DNA of 14,878 bases from CAYXRK01 sp964467615 (GTDB lineage Bacteria; Hydrogenedentota; Hydrogenedentia; Hydrogenedentales; GCA-2746185). The notes beneath the pieces are model-generated. The model saw only the letters and a program-made list of their open reading frames with translations, did no database searches and was not told the DNA's origin. A program made the translations under genes and the position numbers. Every line of letters begins with the position of its first letter. The stretch's first letter is position 1. Below are positions 7,404 through 14,643 of this stretch, in pieces. The stretch spans positions 1 to 14,878 of the forward strand of contig CAYXRK010000116.1 of assembly GCA_964467615.1 (NCBI GenBank), in the 5' to 3' direction.

Positions 7404-8279
7404 ATGTTTCATGGATCGGTGGTGGCGTTGGCGACGCCGTTTCGCGACGATTTCGAGATCGATTGGGACGCGTACGGCAGATTGATAGAATTTCAGATCG
7501 AACAGGGGACGCATGGAATTCTGCCGTGCGGTTGCACCGGCGAGGCGGCGACGCTTAGCCACGACGAGCAGAAGAAGATCATCAAGTTCGCGGTCGAGCG
7601 CGTCGAGGGGCGGCGGCCGGTCATCGCGGGGACGGGATCGAACAACACGAGGGAAGCGGTCGAGTTGACGGCGTATGCCAAGAGCGTCGGCGCGGACGCC
7701 GCGTTGCTCATCACGCCTTACTACAACAAGCCGACCCCGGCGGGGCTGATGGCGCACTACCGCGCGATCTCCGACAAGGTCGACATTCCGATTATGCTTT
7801 ACAACGTGCCGAGCCGCACGGGGACGAAAATCGAACCGGAAACGATCTGCAAGCTCCAACAGATTCCGAACGTCGTTTCCGTGAAGGAGGCGTGCGGCAG
7901 CGTGGACCAGGTGTCGCAGATACTGAGCCTGTGCGATATCAACGTGATGTCGGGCGATGACAGCCTCACGTTGCCGATGATGGCGGTGGGCGCGACGGGA
8001 GTGGTCAGCGTCGCGGCAAATGTCGCGCCGGACCGCGTGGCGGAGATGTGTGACAAATTCCTCGCGGGCGATTTGGAAACGGCGCGCGCGATCCACTACG
8101 AATTGATGCCGCTGTTCAAGGCGTTGTTCGTCGAGACGAACCCGATGCCGGTGAAGGCGATTCTCGCGGAAATGGGCATGATTAAGAACGTGCTGCGGTT
8201 GCCGTTGACACCGATGCTGCCGGAGAAACTCGCATCGATTCGGCCAGTAATCCGGGAATTGATGGCCGTCAGCGCTTAA
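7404..8279 (+). CDS. dapA: 4-hydroxy-tetrahydrodipicolinate synthase (DapA)
   Basis: A 291-residue class I aldolase-fold enzyme that condenses pyruvate with aspartate semialdehyde, the first committed step of the diaminopimelate/lysine pathway in the cytoplasm. Without gaps, key positions fall on the E. coli numbers: Schiff-base Lys161 (SVKEACG), Tyr133 (LYNVPSRTG), Tyr107, Thr45 and Arg138. Position 44, normally the triad Thr of GTTGE, is Cys here (GCTGE). Most residues of the lysine feedback site are kept (A49, H53, N80, E84, Y106), with Ser48 as Ala and His56 as Gln. The start is ATG 7404, which matches the family N-terminus (MFHGSVVALATPF) and has a GGGGGAG site nine bases before it; the longer frame from 7350 overlaps the promoter. 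It is followed by a strong terminator and no other dap gene. Confidence 0.95.
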   Translation: MFHGSVVALATPFRDDFEIDWDAYGRLIEFQIEQGTHGILPCGCTGEAATLSHDEQKKIIKFAVERVEGRRPVIAGTGSNNTREAVELTAYAKSVGADAALLITPYYNKPTPAGLMAHYRAISDKVDIPIMLYNVPSRTGTKIEPETICKLQQIPNVVSVKEACGSVDQVSQILSLCDINVMSGDDSLTLPMMAVGATGVVSVAANVAPDRVAEMCDKFLAGDLETARAIHYELMPLFKALFVETNPMPVKAILAEMGMIKNVLRLPLTPMLPEKLASIRPVIRELMAVSA

Positions 8280-8304
8280 GGATTTCTCGCAACTACAAAA
8301 CTTT

Positions 8305-8335
8305 CGGGCGCGGGAGAAACGTTCTCCCCCGCCCG
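8305..8335. terminator. Bidirectional intrinsic terminator between dapA and the VIT-VWA gene
   Basis: A 14-base stem (arms 8305-8318 and 8322-8335, one C-C mismatch) closes on a three-base loop (ACG). The stem is GC-rich. Downstream on the plus strand there is only a short T-containing tail; on the minus strand GAAAGTTTTG follows, a better U-run. It sits between two convergent genes and can serve both. Confidence 0.8.
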
Positions 8336-8359
8336 ATTCGTTGGATGGGATTGTTTCAG

Positions 8360-10783
8360 TTATGGGGCGCTGATACGAGTCACGAAGTCGAGTTTGGTGA
8401 GATCGCCCAACGCAGTCACCGGCACCGCGACCAGCAACCGTTTGCTCGAACGGACGTGCCCAAGGATCCGCGCGCCGAGACCTTTGATCTGATCGAGCGC
8501 CGCAGCATCGTCACGCTCGAGATGGAGCACGATCTCGATCATTCCGCTCGTGACGGTGAAGCCATCGTATTGGCCGTCCGCACTTGATCCGCCAACGAGT
8601 TTCGCCAACGACGAAGGCAACTTGGCGGCGGTTGCGTCGAGATGGTCTTTCGCGCGTTCGTTGCTGTCGGGCTTGTCGCCTTCGATGCGCATCCGTTCGT
8701 CCTCGGATTGGGCGAATTCCTGACGGGCAGGCCCCTCGACTGGTTTGCGCAACGCAAGGGGCGCTGCTGCGGCAATTTCAGGCGCGACGCTTGTCGGCAC
8801 GGCGACGCTGTTCAACGAGAGCAATTGCCTGGCTTTGGTTTCGACCATCTGGCCTGCGGCCGGGCCGTCTGCATCGCGTGAACCGAAGATGCCCTCGTAG
8901 CTCACGCCGTCGGGCATTTCGACGGGCACCTCTACTTGGCGCGGACGTCCGTTCTCGTTGACGATGCGATTCTCGACCGCAACGAAGCTGGTGAATTGCG
9001 TGAGGAGGCTGTACTCGAGACCTAGCTTCGTGATCTTGCCCTGGACGTCGGCGAGCGGTTGGCCGATTTGCATGCCGGCCCAGTCCCGCGCCATGAGCGT
9101 GTCGATTTGTTGCCGCGCCCAGAGCGGGGCGAGTACGTCGTTGGAGTCTTCGATTTCGGGCAGTTCGAGGCGAATCTTCCGCTCGAAGCGGCCAGCGGCG
9201 GTGCGGCCGCTGAGCGTGACATATCCTTCGCCCGCGCGGTCGTACCGCCCCGTGATGATAAGCGGACGCGCAGCGAACAGGTCGGGTATCGCGTTCGGCG
9301 AGGGCGATACGTCTTCAACGCAAAGGTCGCCGAAGTCGAGTTCTACGTTTGTGAGCAGCGGGCTGTGGACGCTGTCGTGGAACCTCTGCGCCGCCGCATC
9401 GCCGTCGGATTCGAGCGTGACGATCTCCGTCGCGCCGCGCCCTTCGCGGCCCATGCCTTCTACGAGGAAACGGTTGACGCTGTTGCCGATACCGAACGCG
9501 AATACGCGCGCTTGGCCGGCGTTCCTCTGGATGGCGTCAAGAATGGCCATGTCGTTTCCGATGAACCCGTCGGTCATGAAGCACACGACGCGCAGCCGCT
9601 CGGGGTCGCATTGGCTACCGAGCGCGGCGTTGATCGCGGCCATCATTTCGGTGCCACCACCACCTTCGAGATTCCTCAGATACTCGAGCGCTTTCGCCCG
9701 GTTTTCGCGCGTGTTCGCGACGGACCGGTCGAAGCAGTAGCCCAACCCACCCGCGAACGATACGAGATTGAAGGTATCGTTCGGGTTCATCTGGTCGATG
9801 CACATCCGCATCGTCTTCTTTGCGGTCTCGATCGGGAAACCGCTCATCGAGCCGCTCGAATCGATGACGAACATCATTTCCTTGGGCGTGACCGATTCGG
9901 GCTCGACTTGCCTCGGCGGTTGAAGTATGAGCGAGAAGAACCCGCCGCGCGCGTCCGCGTGGACCAGCACCGCGTCGTTGATTTCGTCTCCCGCAACGGC
10001 GTACTTGAGCACGAAGTCACGGTCCGGAATTTCACGCCGATTGCAGAGTTGCACGACGGCCTTGTTGCCGCCGTTGCGCGTGACGTCAACTTCGTGCAAC
10101 ACGGACTGGATCGCCTGGATGGGCACGCCCGCGTCCATTTCAACGCGCAGGGAGATGTCGTGGCCCGCGCGGACGCCTTCGGGCGTCACCGGTGGGCTGA
10201 TCCGGCCAGCGTCGGGCACTTGCACCGTGCCGGGGATATAGCGCGGGCCAACCACCATCGGGAACGAGAACGCGTATTCGCCGTCTTCGTATTCGAGGTA
10301 CTCGACGTACGAAATCGTGATGTTTACGTCCTCGCCGGGCATGATGTTCGCCACGCTCTGCGTGAAGATGTTGGGCCGCTCCTGATCGAGGAGGCCCGTG
10401 GCCTGGCCCGCAGCGCGCGCTTGTTCGTAGATCGCGCGGGCCGCGCCCCGTTCCTTGATCAGTCCACGAACGACGCGGTCGCCGATGGTCATCGTCATCG
10501 AATCGACCGCCGCGCGATCGGACATCGGGAACGTGTACACGGCCTCGATGGCTTCGTTGAACGGATTGCTGAACTGTTGCGTGAGCGTCACGCGGCCGAT
10601 GAAGCCGGAAATGCTCACGTTCACATCGGTGTGTTTGAGCGAGCAATCGCCACGCTCCTCGCCGTCCGGTGTTATAGCGCGGAGGTTTCCGGCGTTGATG
10701 CGGGCATGCGCTGCGCCGCCGATACAACTGAGAGCGGCGGCAAGGATGACCACAGCTCTGGCTTTCGTAATACGGGTCCACAT
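8360..10783 (-). CDS. Exported VIT and VWA domain protein with a protease-prodomain-like C-terminus
   Basis: An 807-residue protein. A signal peptide covers residues 1-27 (AHA cleavage site), followed by a VIT domain (about 30-185), a linking beta region, a VWA domain (about 300-475) with a complete MIDAS metal site (D308, S310, S312, T378, D405), a beta-rich region to about 630, an Ala/Pro/Glu-rich linker (about 640-735), and a compact C-terminal unit (about 745-807). It probably acts outside the inner membrane in metal-dependent protein binding. The layout recalls inter-alpha-trypsin-inhibitor-like and sortase-target VIT-VWA proteins, but there is no sorting signal or C-terminal membrane helix. 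The C-terminal unit reads like the small beta-alpha-beta propeptide domains of subtilisin-like proteases. ATG 10783 is chosen for its signal peptide and AAAGGA site; the longer frame to 10921 adds an unlikely basic extension. It is monocistronic. Confidence 0.9.
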   Translation of the reverse strand: MWTRITKARAVVILAAALSCIGGAAHARINAGNLRAITPDGEERGDCSLKHTDVNVSISGFIGRVTLTQQFSNPFNEAIEAVYTFPMSDRAAVDSMTMTIGDRVVRGLIKERGAARAIYEQARAAGQATGLLDQERPNIFTQSVANIMPGEDVNITISYVEYLEYEDGEYAFSFPMVVGPRYIPGTVQVPDAGRISPPVTPEGVRAGHDISLRVEMDAGVPIQAIQSVLHEVDVTRNGGNKAVVQLCNRREIPDRDFVLKYAVAGDEINDAVLVHADARGGFFSLILQPPRQVEPESVTPKEMMFVIDSSGSMSGFPIETAKKTMRMCIDQMNPNDTFNLVSFAGGLGYCFDRSVANTRENRAKALEYLRNLEGGGGTEMMAAINAALGSQCDPERLRVVCFMTDGFIGNDMAILDAIQRNAGQARVFAFGIGNSVNRFLVEGMGREGRGATEIVTLESDGDAAAQRFHDSVHSPLLTNVELDFGDLCVEDVSPSPNAIPDLFAARPLIITGRYDRAGEGYVTLSGRTAAGRFERKIRLELPEIEDSNDVLAPLWARQQIDTLMARDWAGMQIGQPLADVQGKITKLGLEYSLLTQFTSFVAVENRIVNENGRPRQVEVPVEMPDGVSYEGIFGSRDADGPAAGQMVETKARQLLSLNSVAVPTSVAPEIAAAAPLALRKPVEGPARQEFAQSEDERMRIEGDKPDSNERAKDHLDATAAKLPSSLAKLVGGSSADGQYDGFTVTSGMIEIVLHLERDDAAALDQIKGLGARILGHVRSSKRLLVAVPVTALGDLTKLDFVTRISAP

Positions 10784-10831
10784 GGTAGTAACGTCCTTTC
10801 GATGGAAGTGCGCGGAGCATGGATTCAATGT

Positions 10832-10880
10832 CCGCGGTGTGGGCTTTGGTTTCGCGCGCGCACTACCTTGGACACCGCGG
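10832..10880 (-). promoter_or_regulatory. Perfect 9-bp inverted repeat upstream of the VIT-VWA gene
   Basis: CCGCGGTGT (10832-10840) and ACACCGCGG (10872-10880) are exact reverse complements 31 bases apart, inside the 185-base divergent region between the VIT-VWA gene (ATG 10783) and the oxidoreductase (ATG 10969). If the VIT-VWA transcript starts upstream of it, this would be a leader stem ending about 49 bases before the start codon; otherwise it may be a two-site operator. No convincing -35/-10 pair was found for the gene. Confidence 0.4.
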
Positions 10881-10968
10881 CGGCGCCAGGGTTCGAACGG
10901 GTTCGCAATCGCAGCGTTCAAACGGTTAGATTCAACGCAATCACAACGCTAGATAGGGACCCATCGCA

Positions 10969-11973
10969 ATGAAATTTGGCGTGCTTCAGTTTTTTTCTTG
11001 GCCGGACCGGCGCGTGGAACTCGAAACGGTCTACGCGCGTGCCTTCGAGCGAATCGGCATCATGGACCAAACCGGCTACGACGCGGTGTGGCTGGCCGAA
11101 CACCACTTCAGCTCATACAGCATTTGCCCGTCCGTGCATATCATGGGCACGCACGTCGCCGCGCGGACCAAACACCTCCGAATCGGGACGGCCGTGTCGC
11201 TCGCGGCGTTCTACCATCCTCTGCGCCTCGCTGAGGAAGTCGCGCTGATGGACGTGCTGTCGGAAGGCCGCGTGAATTGGGGCGCGGGCCGGGGTTTCGA
11301 CCCGACCGAGTTCCGGGTGTTCGGCGTGCCACCGCAGGAAAGCGCGGACCGGTTCCGCGAGGCCGTCGAGATCGTGCTCGAGGCGTGGCGCAATGATCGC
11401 ATGAGCTATGAAGGAAAATACTGGCAGTTTCAGGACGTCGAGGTGCTGCCCAAGCCGCATCAGAAGCCTCATCCGCCCGTGTGGGTCGCCGCGTCGTCCG
11501 AGACCGCGGTGCGTTGGGCGGCCGAACAGGGCCATACGATCATGATGGATCCGCATTCGTCTCATCCGAAGATCGCGGAGAAACGCGAGCTGTATCGAAG
11601 CATCCTTGAAGAGCACGGGCACACGATCACGGGGCGCGATATCCCGATGGCGCGGCTCATCGCCATCGCAAAGACCGAAGACGAAGCCGAGACCGTCGCC
11701 AGGAACGGCGCGCGATGGATGACCGGCTCGTACATGCAACACGCCACGCAGCGAGGCGCCGGCCCGATGAACAAGGACTTTGGCGCGAAGGACGATGCCG
11801 ACCCCATCGAGCGGTACGTCAATGAGGTCGTCATCCATGGCACGCCGGAATCGGTCGCGGACCAACTCGCGCGATTGCGCGAGGAGATGTTCTTGGACTA
11901 CCTCCTATGCGCGCCGCTGAGTCACGAGTCGTTCATGTTGTTTACCGAGAAGGTGATGCCGCGCTTGGCGTGA
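10969..11973 (+). CDS. LLM-class flavin-dependent oxidoreductase (luciferase-like)
   Basis: A 334-residue protein of the bacterial luciferase-like monooxygenase superfamily, a cytoplasmic TIM-barrel enzyme using FMN or F420. Signs in order: MKFGVLQFFSW at the N-terminus; YDAVWLAEHHF (about 35-45), the classic early strand with the His pair; RTKHLRIGTAVSL (about 66-78); HPLRLAEEVALMDVLSEGRVNWGAGRG (about 83-109), the family's signature stretch; and PPVWVAASS (about 168-176). The substrate is not evident; most relatives oxidise aldehydes, alkanes or small organosulfur compounds, or act on F420-linked substrates. It has only a weak GGGA-type ribosome binding site. The aldo/keto reductase starts 38 bases downstream, so the two are probably co-transcribed. 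Confidence 0.92.
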   Translation: MKFGVLQFFSWPDRRVELETVYARAFERIGIMDQTGYDAVWLAEHHFSSYSICPSVHIMGTHVAARTKHLRIGTAVSLAAFYHPLRLAEEVALMDVLSEGRVNWGAGRGFDPTEFRVFGVPPQESADRFREAVEIVLEAWRNDRMSYEGKYWQFQDVEVLPKPHQKPHPPVWVAASSETAVRWAAEQGHTIMMDPHSSHPKIAEKRELYRSILEEHGHTITGRDIPMARLIAIAKTEDEAETVARNGARWMTGSYMQHATQRGAGPMNKDFGAKDDADPIERYVNEVVIHGTPESVADQLARLREEMFLDYLLCAPLSHESFMLFTEKVMPRLA

Positions 11974-12011
11974 TGGCGGGCGAGAGAGACGAACATGAGT
12001 CGAGGGTGGAA

Positions 12012-12998
12012 ATGAAATACGTCCAACTGGGCAAAGCAGGTATCCGTGTGCCGGAAATCTGCCTCGGGACGATGACGTTCGGCAATGAGGCGGACGACAA
12101 GACGTCGTTTGAGATCATGGATCGCGCGGCGGAGGCCGGTGTCAATTTCTTCGACACGGCGGACATCTACAGCCAGGGCCGATCCGAAGAGATCATCGGC
12201 GCGTGGATGCGGGAACGGCGGGAAGAAATCGTCGTCGCGACGAAAGTTCACTACCCAACCGGGCCGGGGCCCAACGAGCGCGGGAGTTCGCGCGTGCATA
12301 TCCTGCGCGGCGTACACCAGAGCCTCCGGCGCTTGCAGACGGACCACATCGACATTCTGTATCTGCACCATTGGGACGCGAAGACGCCACTCGACGAATC
12401 GCTCGCGGCAATGGACGACCTCGTGCGCGCGGGCAAGGTGCTCTACTGCGGCGTGTCGAATTTTTCGGCGTGGCAAACGATAAAGGCCATCGATCTCTGC
12501 GCCGCGCGCGACTGGGCGTCCATCGTGGTGATTCAGCCGCAGTATAGTCTCGTCAAGCGGATCGCCGAGGTAGAGATACTCCCGATGGCGCTGCACGAGG
12601 GCGTCGCCGTGTGTCCGTACAGCCCGATGGGCGCGGGGCTGCTCACGGGAAAGTATCAGCGCAAGGAGACCGGCCGCATCTCAACGAACGCCATGTACAT
12701 TGAGCGCTTCAAGGATCCGCAGTACATGGACACGAGCAACCGGTTCGTGGCCTACGCGGAGAAGAGAGGCGTCCATCCGGCGACGCTGTGCGTCGCATGG
12801 GTGTTGGCGCACCCGGCCGTGACGAGCCCAATCATTGGCGCGCGGAACATCGAACAACTCGAGCTTGGTCTCGCCGCCACGGACGTCCAGATGAGCGCAG
12901 AGTTGTACGCGGAGATTTCGGCGCTGTCGCCAATGCCGCCGCTTGCGACGGACCGCGAGCGGACAGCGTATGTGCCGTTTGGGCCGAAGACGAAGTGA
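12012..12998 (+). CDS. Aldo/keto reductase
   Basis: A 328-residue NADPH-dependent TIM-barrel oxidoreductase. The catalytic tetrad is visible: D48 (NFFDTAD), Y53 (DIYSQG), K78 (VVATKVH) and H119 (LYLHHWD). The C-terminal cofactor region contains SPIIGARNIEQLELGL (272-287). The family reduces aldehydes and ketones to alcohols; this sequence resembles the group related to YajO/Tas-type and potassium-channel-beta-like enzymes. ATG 12012 is chosen because MKYVQLGKAG is the normal family N-terminus and a GAGGGTGGA stretch precedes it; the longer frame from 11907 would overlap the preceding gene. Lying 38 bases after the flavin oxidoreductase, it may act on the same or a linked carbonyl compound. 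Confidence 0.92.
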   Translation: MKYVQLGKAGIRVPEICLGTMTFGNEADDKTSFEIMDRAAEAGVNFFDTADIYSQGRSEEIIGAWMRERREEIVVATKVHYPTGPGPNERGSSRVHILRGVHQSLRRLQTDHIDILYLHHWDAKTPLDESLAAMDDLVRAGKVLYCGVSNFSAWQTIKAIDLCAARDWASIVVIQPQYSLVKRIAEVEILPMALHEGVAVCPYSPMGAGLLTGKYQRKETGRISTNAMYIERFKDPQYMDTSNRFVAYAEKRGVHPATLCVAWVLAHPAVTSPIIGARNIEQLELGLAATDVQMSAELYAEISALSPMPPLATDRERTAYVPFGPKTK

Positions 12999-13022
12999 GG
13001 GCAAGAAGGCCAAATCACAATC

Positions 13023-13051
13023 TTGAGCGAGAGTATCTTTTAGGATACACT
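13023..13051 (+). promoter_or_regulatory. Promoter of the toxin-antitoxin operon with an overlapping dyad
   Basis: A -35 box TTGAGC (13023-13028) and a -10 box TACACT (13046-13051) are exactly 17 bases apart. Transcription would start near 13057-13059, almost on the toxin's GTG at 13060. An inverted repeat GTATC (13033-13037) / GATAC (13044-13048) spans the spacer and -10, and a further TATC half follows at 13051-13054. This is the expected position for an antitoxin-bound operator giving autoregulation. Confidence 0.6.
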
Positions 13052-13059
13052 ATCGGGCC

Positions 13060-13350
13060 GTGATTGAAATCCGTGAAACTGCGGTGTACAAGCGGTGGTT
13101 CAAGAGCTTGCGCGATCGGCGCGCACGGACACGCATTGACACGCGTATCCGCCGCTTGTCCAAAGGGAACGTGGGTGACGCGAAACCTGTTGGCGAAGGG
13201 GTCTCTGAGTTGCGAATCGACTACGGCCCCGGTTATCGAGTGTACTTTGTACGACGTGGTCTGGCCTTGGTTGTTCTTCTCGCGGGCGGCGATAAAGGCT
13301 CTCAGGAGAGGGACATCAAGCAAGCGCTGAAACTCGCACGCGAGATATAG
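13060..13350 (+). CDS. RelE/HigB-type addiction module toxin
   Basis: A 96-residue basic protein of the RelE/ParE superfamily, closest to the group annotated as addiction module killer protein (TIGR02683 type). Marks: an N-terminal amphipathic helix with KRWFKSLRDR (11-20) and RIDTRIRRLSKGNVGD (25-40), then PVGEGVSELRIDYGPGYRVY (43-62), which holds conserved Arg52 and Arg60, and LLAGGDKGSQERDI (73-86). Family members are ribosome-dependent or free mRNA endonucleases that stop translation; activity here is inferred from family. The start is GTG 13060 with essentially no leader and no ribosome binding site. The antitoxin follows nine bases after the stop, in the toxin-first order usual for HigBA-like pairs. 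Confidence 0.93.
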   Translation: MIEIRETAVYKRWFKSLRDRRARTRIDTRIRRLSKGNVGDAKPVGEGVSELRIDYGPGYRVYFVRRGLALVVLLAGGDKGSQERDIKQALKLAREI

Positions 13351-13353
13351 GAG
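13350..13353 (+). promoter_or_regulatory. Antitoxin ribosome binding site overlapping the toxin stop
   Basis: GGAG begins on the last base of the toxin's TAG stop (13348-13350) and lies six bases before the antitoxin ATG. The toxin has no comparable site, so the antitoxin should be translated more efficiently from the shared mRNA. Confidence 0.65.
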
Positions 13354-13359
13354 ACGGTC

Positions 13360-13647
13360 ATGGCAAAAACAAAAACGACTCTTTGGGATCCGGCCGAACA
13401 TCTTGAGAGTGTCGAAGACATGGCCTTGTACCTCGAAGCCGCACTCGAGGACGGCGATCCAGCACTCATCGCGGCGGTGCTGGGAGACATCGCGCGCGCG
13501 AAGGGCATGGCACAGGTCGCGCGTAAGACAAAGCTGGGCCGGGAAAGCCTATACAAAGCATTGTCGCCGGATGGCAATCCCGAATTCGCGACTGTGTTGA
13601 AGGTCGTGAAGGCGCTCGGATTGCAACTGCACGCTACTTCAGCGTAG
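13360..13647 (+). CDS. HigA-type helix-turn-helix antitoxin
   Basis: A 95-residue protein matching the putative addiction module antidote family (TIGR02684 type), which neutralises the upstream toxin and represses the operon. The N-terminal third (ESVEDMALYLEAALEDGD, 16-33) is the acidic helical stretch typical of the family. Residues about 48-85 form a Xre/lambda-type helix-turn-helix: GMAQVARKTKLGRESLYKAL, then NPEFATVLKVVKALGL. It starts at ATG 13360 behind a good GGAG site. It ends 16 bases before the convergent hydrolase gene. Confidence 0.92.
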   Translation: MAKTKTTLWDPAEHLESVEDMALYLEAALEDGDPALIAAVLGDIARAKGMAQVARKTKLGRESLYKALSPDGNPEFATVLKVVKALGLQLHATSA

Positions 13648-13649
13648 CG
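13632..13649. terminator. Weak hairpin over the antitoxin stop codon
   Basis: CGCTAC (13632-13637) and GTAGCG (13644-13649) form a six-base stem with a six-base loop at the junction with the convergent hydrolase gene, including the antitoxin TAG. There is no T-run, so termination is only a possibility. Confidence 0.3.
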
Positions 13650-13663
13650 ATACGCCGCGTCAC

Positions 13664-14638
13664 TCACACGGGTATGTAACGCAACGCGCCGTTATCGCGG
13701 GCTTCGGCCAGTTCGCCGCGCGTCTCGAGCACTTCCATGTGGCCGATGGCGATGGACAGGCCGAGGTGGATGTTCTCGAGCGGCAGGTTCGGGAAGAGAA
13801 TCCGCGATACCGCGTAGGGTGTGCTGTGGCCCTCGGTGACGAGCTTGAGCACCTGCTGAGATCGCTTGTCCTGCCGCGCGAGGATTCCGTCGATGACCGC
13901 GACGTGATCGCGAAACGGTTCGCCGTGGCCCGGCAGGCAGAGGCCCAAGTCGAGTGCGCGGCCCTTGCGTAGCGAGTCTTGATATTCGACCAAACTCTTG
14001 GGGCGCGGCCCGCCGTTTTCTGCGCGGCGTATCAACGGGTTGGGGTTGCTCGTGGTGAGGATATGGTCGCCGACGAACGTGTAACCGTTGGCTTCGTCGA
14101 TGAGCAACGTGTCCGAAGCCGAATGGCCTGGGACGAACACGGTCCGATAGCCGAGCGTTTCCCCGCCGTCCTCGAAGGACACATCCACTTCGAAAAAATC
14201 GGACATTGCCTGAAATTTGTCATAGAGTGAATTGACTTGATCGCGCACCTCTTCGGGCACGCCGAATTCGTGCATGATTCCGACGTAAAACAACCGCCGG
14301 CCCTCCGCGTCGGCCAGTTGCGCTGCGGATTGACGGCCCACAAGCGGGTGCGCGTACACGGGCGCGCCGGATTCCTCGGCGAGCCGGCCGAGCATGCCCA
14401 CGTGGTCGCGGTGTCCGTGCGTGACGATGATCCCGCCGAGATCGGAGATCGCGTAGCCGTTTTCCTTGAATGCGGCGGTCAACTTCTCGTAGGTCTCGTC
14501 CGTGCGCAGCCCGGTATCGACGAGCAATGGCGGATCGCGTTTGACGAGAAACACGTTCACATCGCCCACGGGGAAATGCGTGGGCAGCGGAATGGCGACG
14601 ATGCCGAGTTCGTCCAGCGAGTGCATGACCGGCGTCAC
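13664..14638 (-). CDS. Metallo-beta-lactamase-fold hydrolase
   Basis: A 324-residue protein (from the GTG at 14638) with the complete binuclear zinc site of the MBL superfamily: H74, H76, D78, H79 (THGHRDHVG), H172 (PGHSASD), D191 (VGDHIL) and H238 (PGHGE). After the hydrolase domain (about 10-245), a helical C-terminal part (about 250-310) resembles the winged-helix tail of LACTB2/glyoxalase II-like members. The substrate is unknown; relatives hydrolyse thioesters, lactones or nucleic acids. An ATG at 14626 is an alternative start with GGTGA nine bases upstream, and may be the better one. The gene begins five bases after the stop of the prepilin peptidase gene, so the two are probably co-transcribed and translationally coupled, although no functional link is known to me. 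Confidence 0.9.
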   Translation of the reverse strand: MTPVMHSLDELGIVAIPLPTHFPVGDVNVFLVKRDPPLLVDTGLRTDETYEKLTAAFKENGYAISDLGGIIVTHGHRDHVGMLGRLAEESGAPVYAHPLVGRQSAAQLADAEGRRLFYVGIMHEFGVPEEVRDQVNSLYDKFQAMSDFFEVDVSFEDGGETLGYRTVFVPGHSASDTLLIDEANGYTFVGDHILTTSNPNPLIRRAENGGPRPKSLVEYQDSLRKGRALDLGLCLPGHGEPFRDHVAVIDGILARQDKRSQQVLKLVTEGHSTPYAVSRILFPNLPLENIHLGLSIAIGHMEVLETRGELAEARDNGALRYIPV

Positions 14639-14643
14639 CCAGG

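Noticed and set aside
7365..8096. A 243-codon open frame opposite dapA, and similar long frames opposite the oxidoreductase (11113-11865), the aldo/keto reductase (11922-12596) and the glycosyltransferase/apbE junction (5697-6386).
   Set aside because: All have the Arg/His-rich composition of antisense shadows and lie over well-identified enzymes.
9059..10972. A 637-codon open frame on the plus strand opposite the VIT-VWA gene.
   Set aside because: It is a mirror of GC-rich codon use. The predicted protein is Arg/His/Val/Asp-rich with no recognisable domain, while the opposite strand encodes clear VIT and VWA domains.
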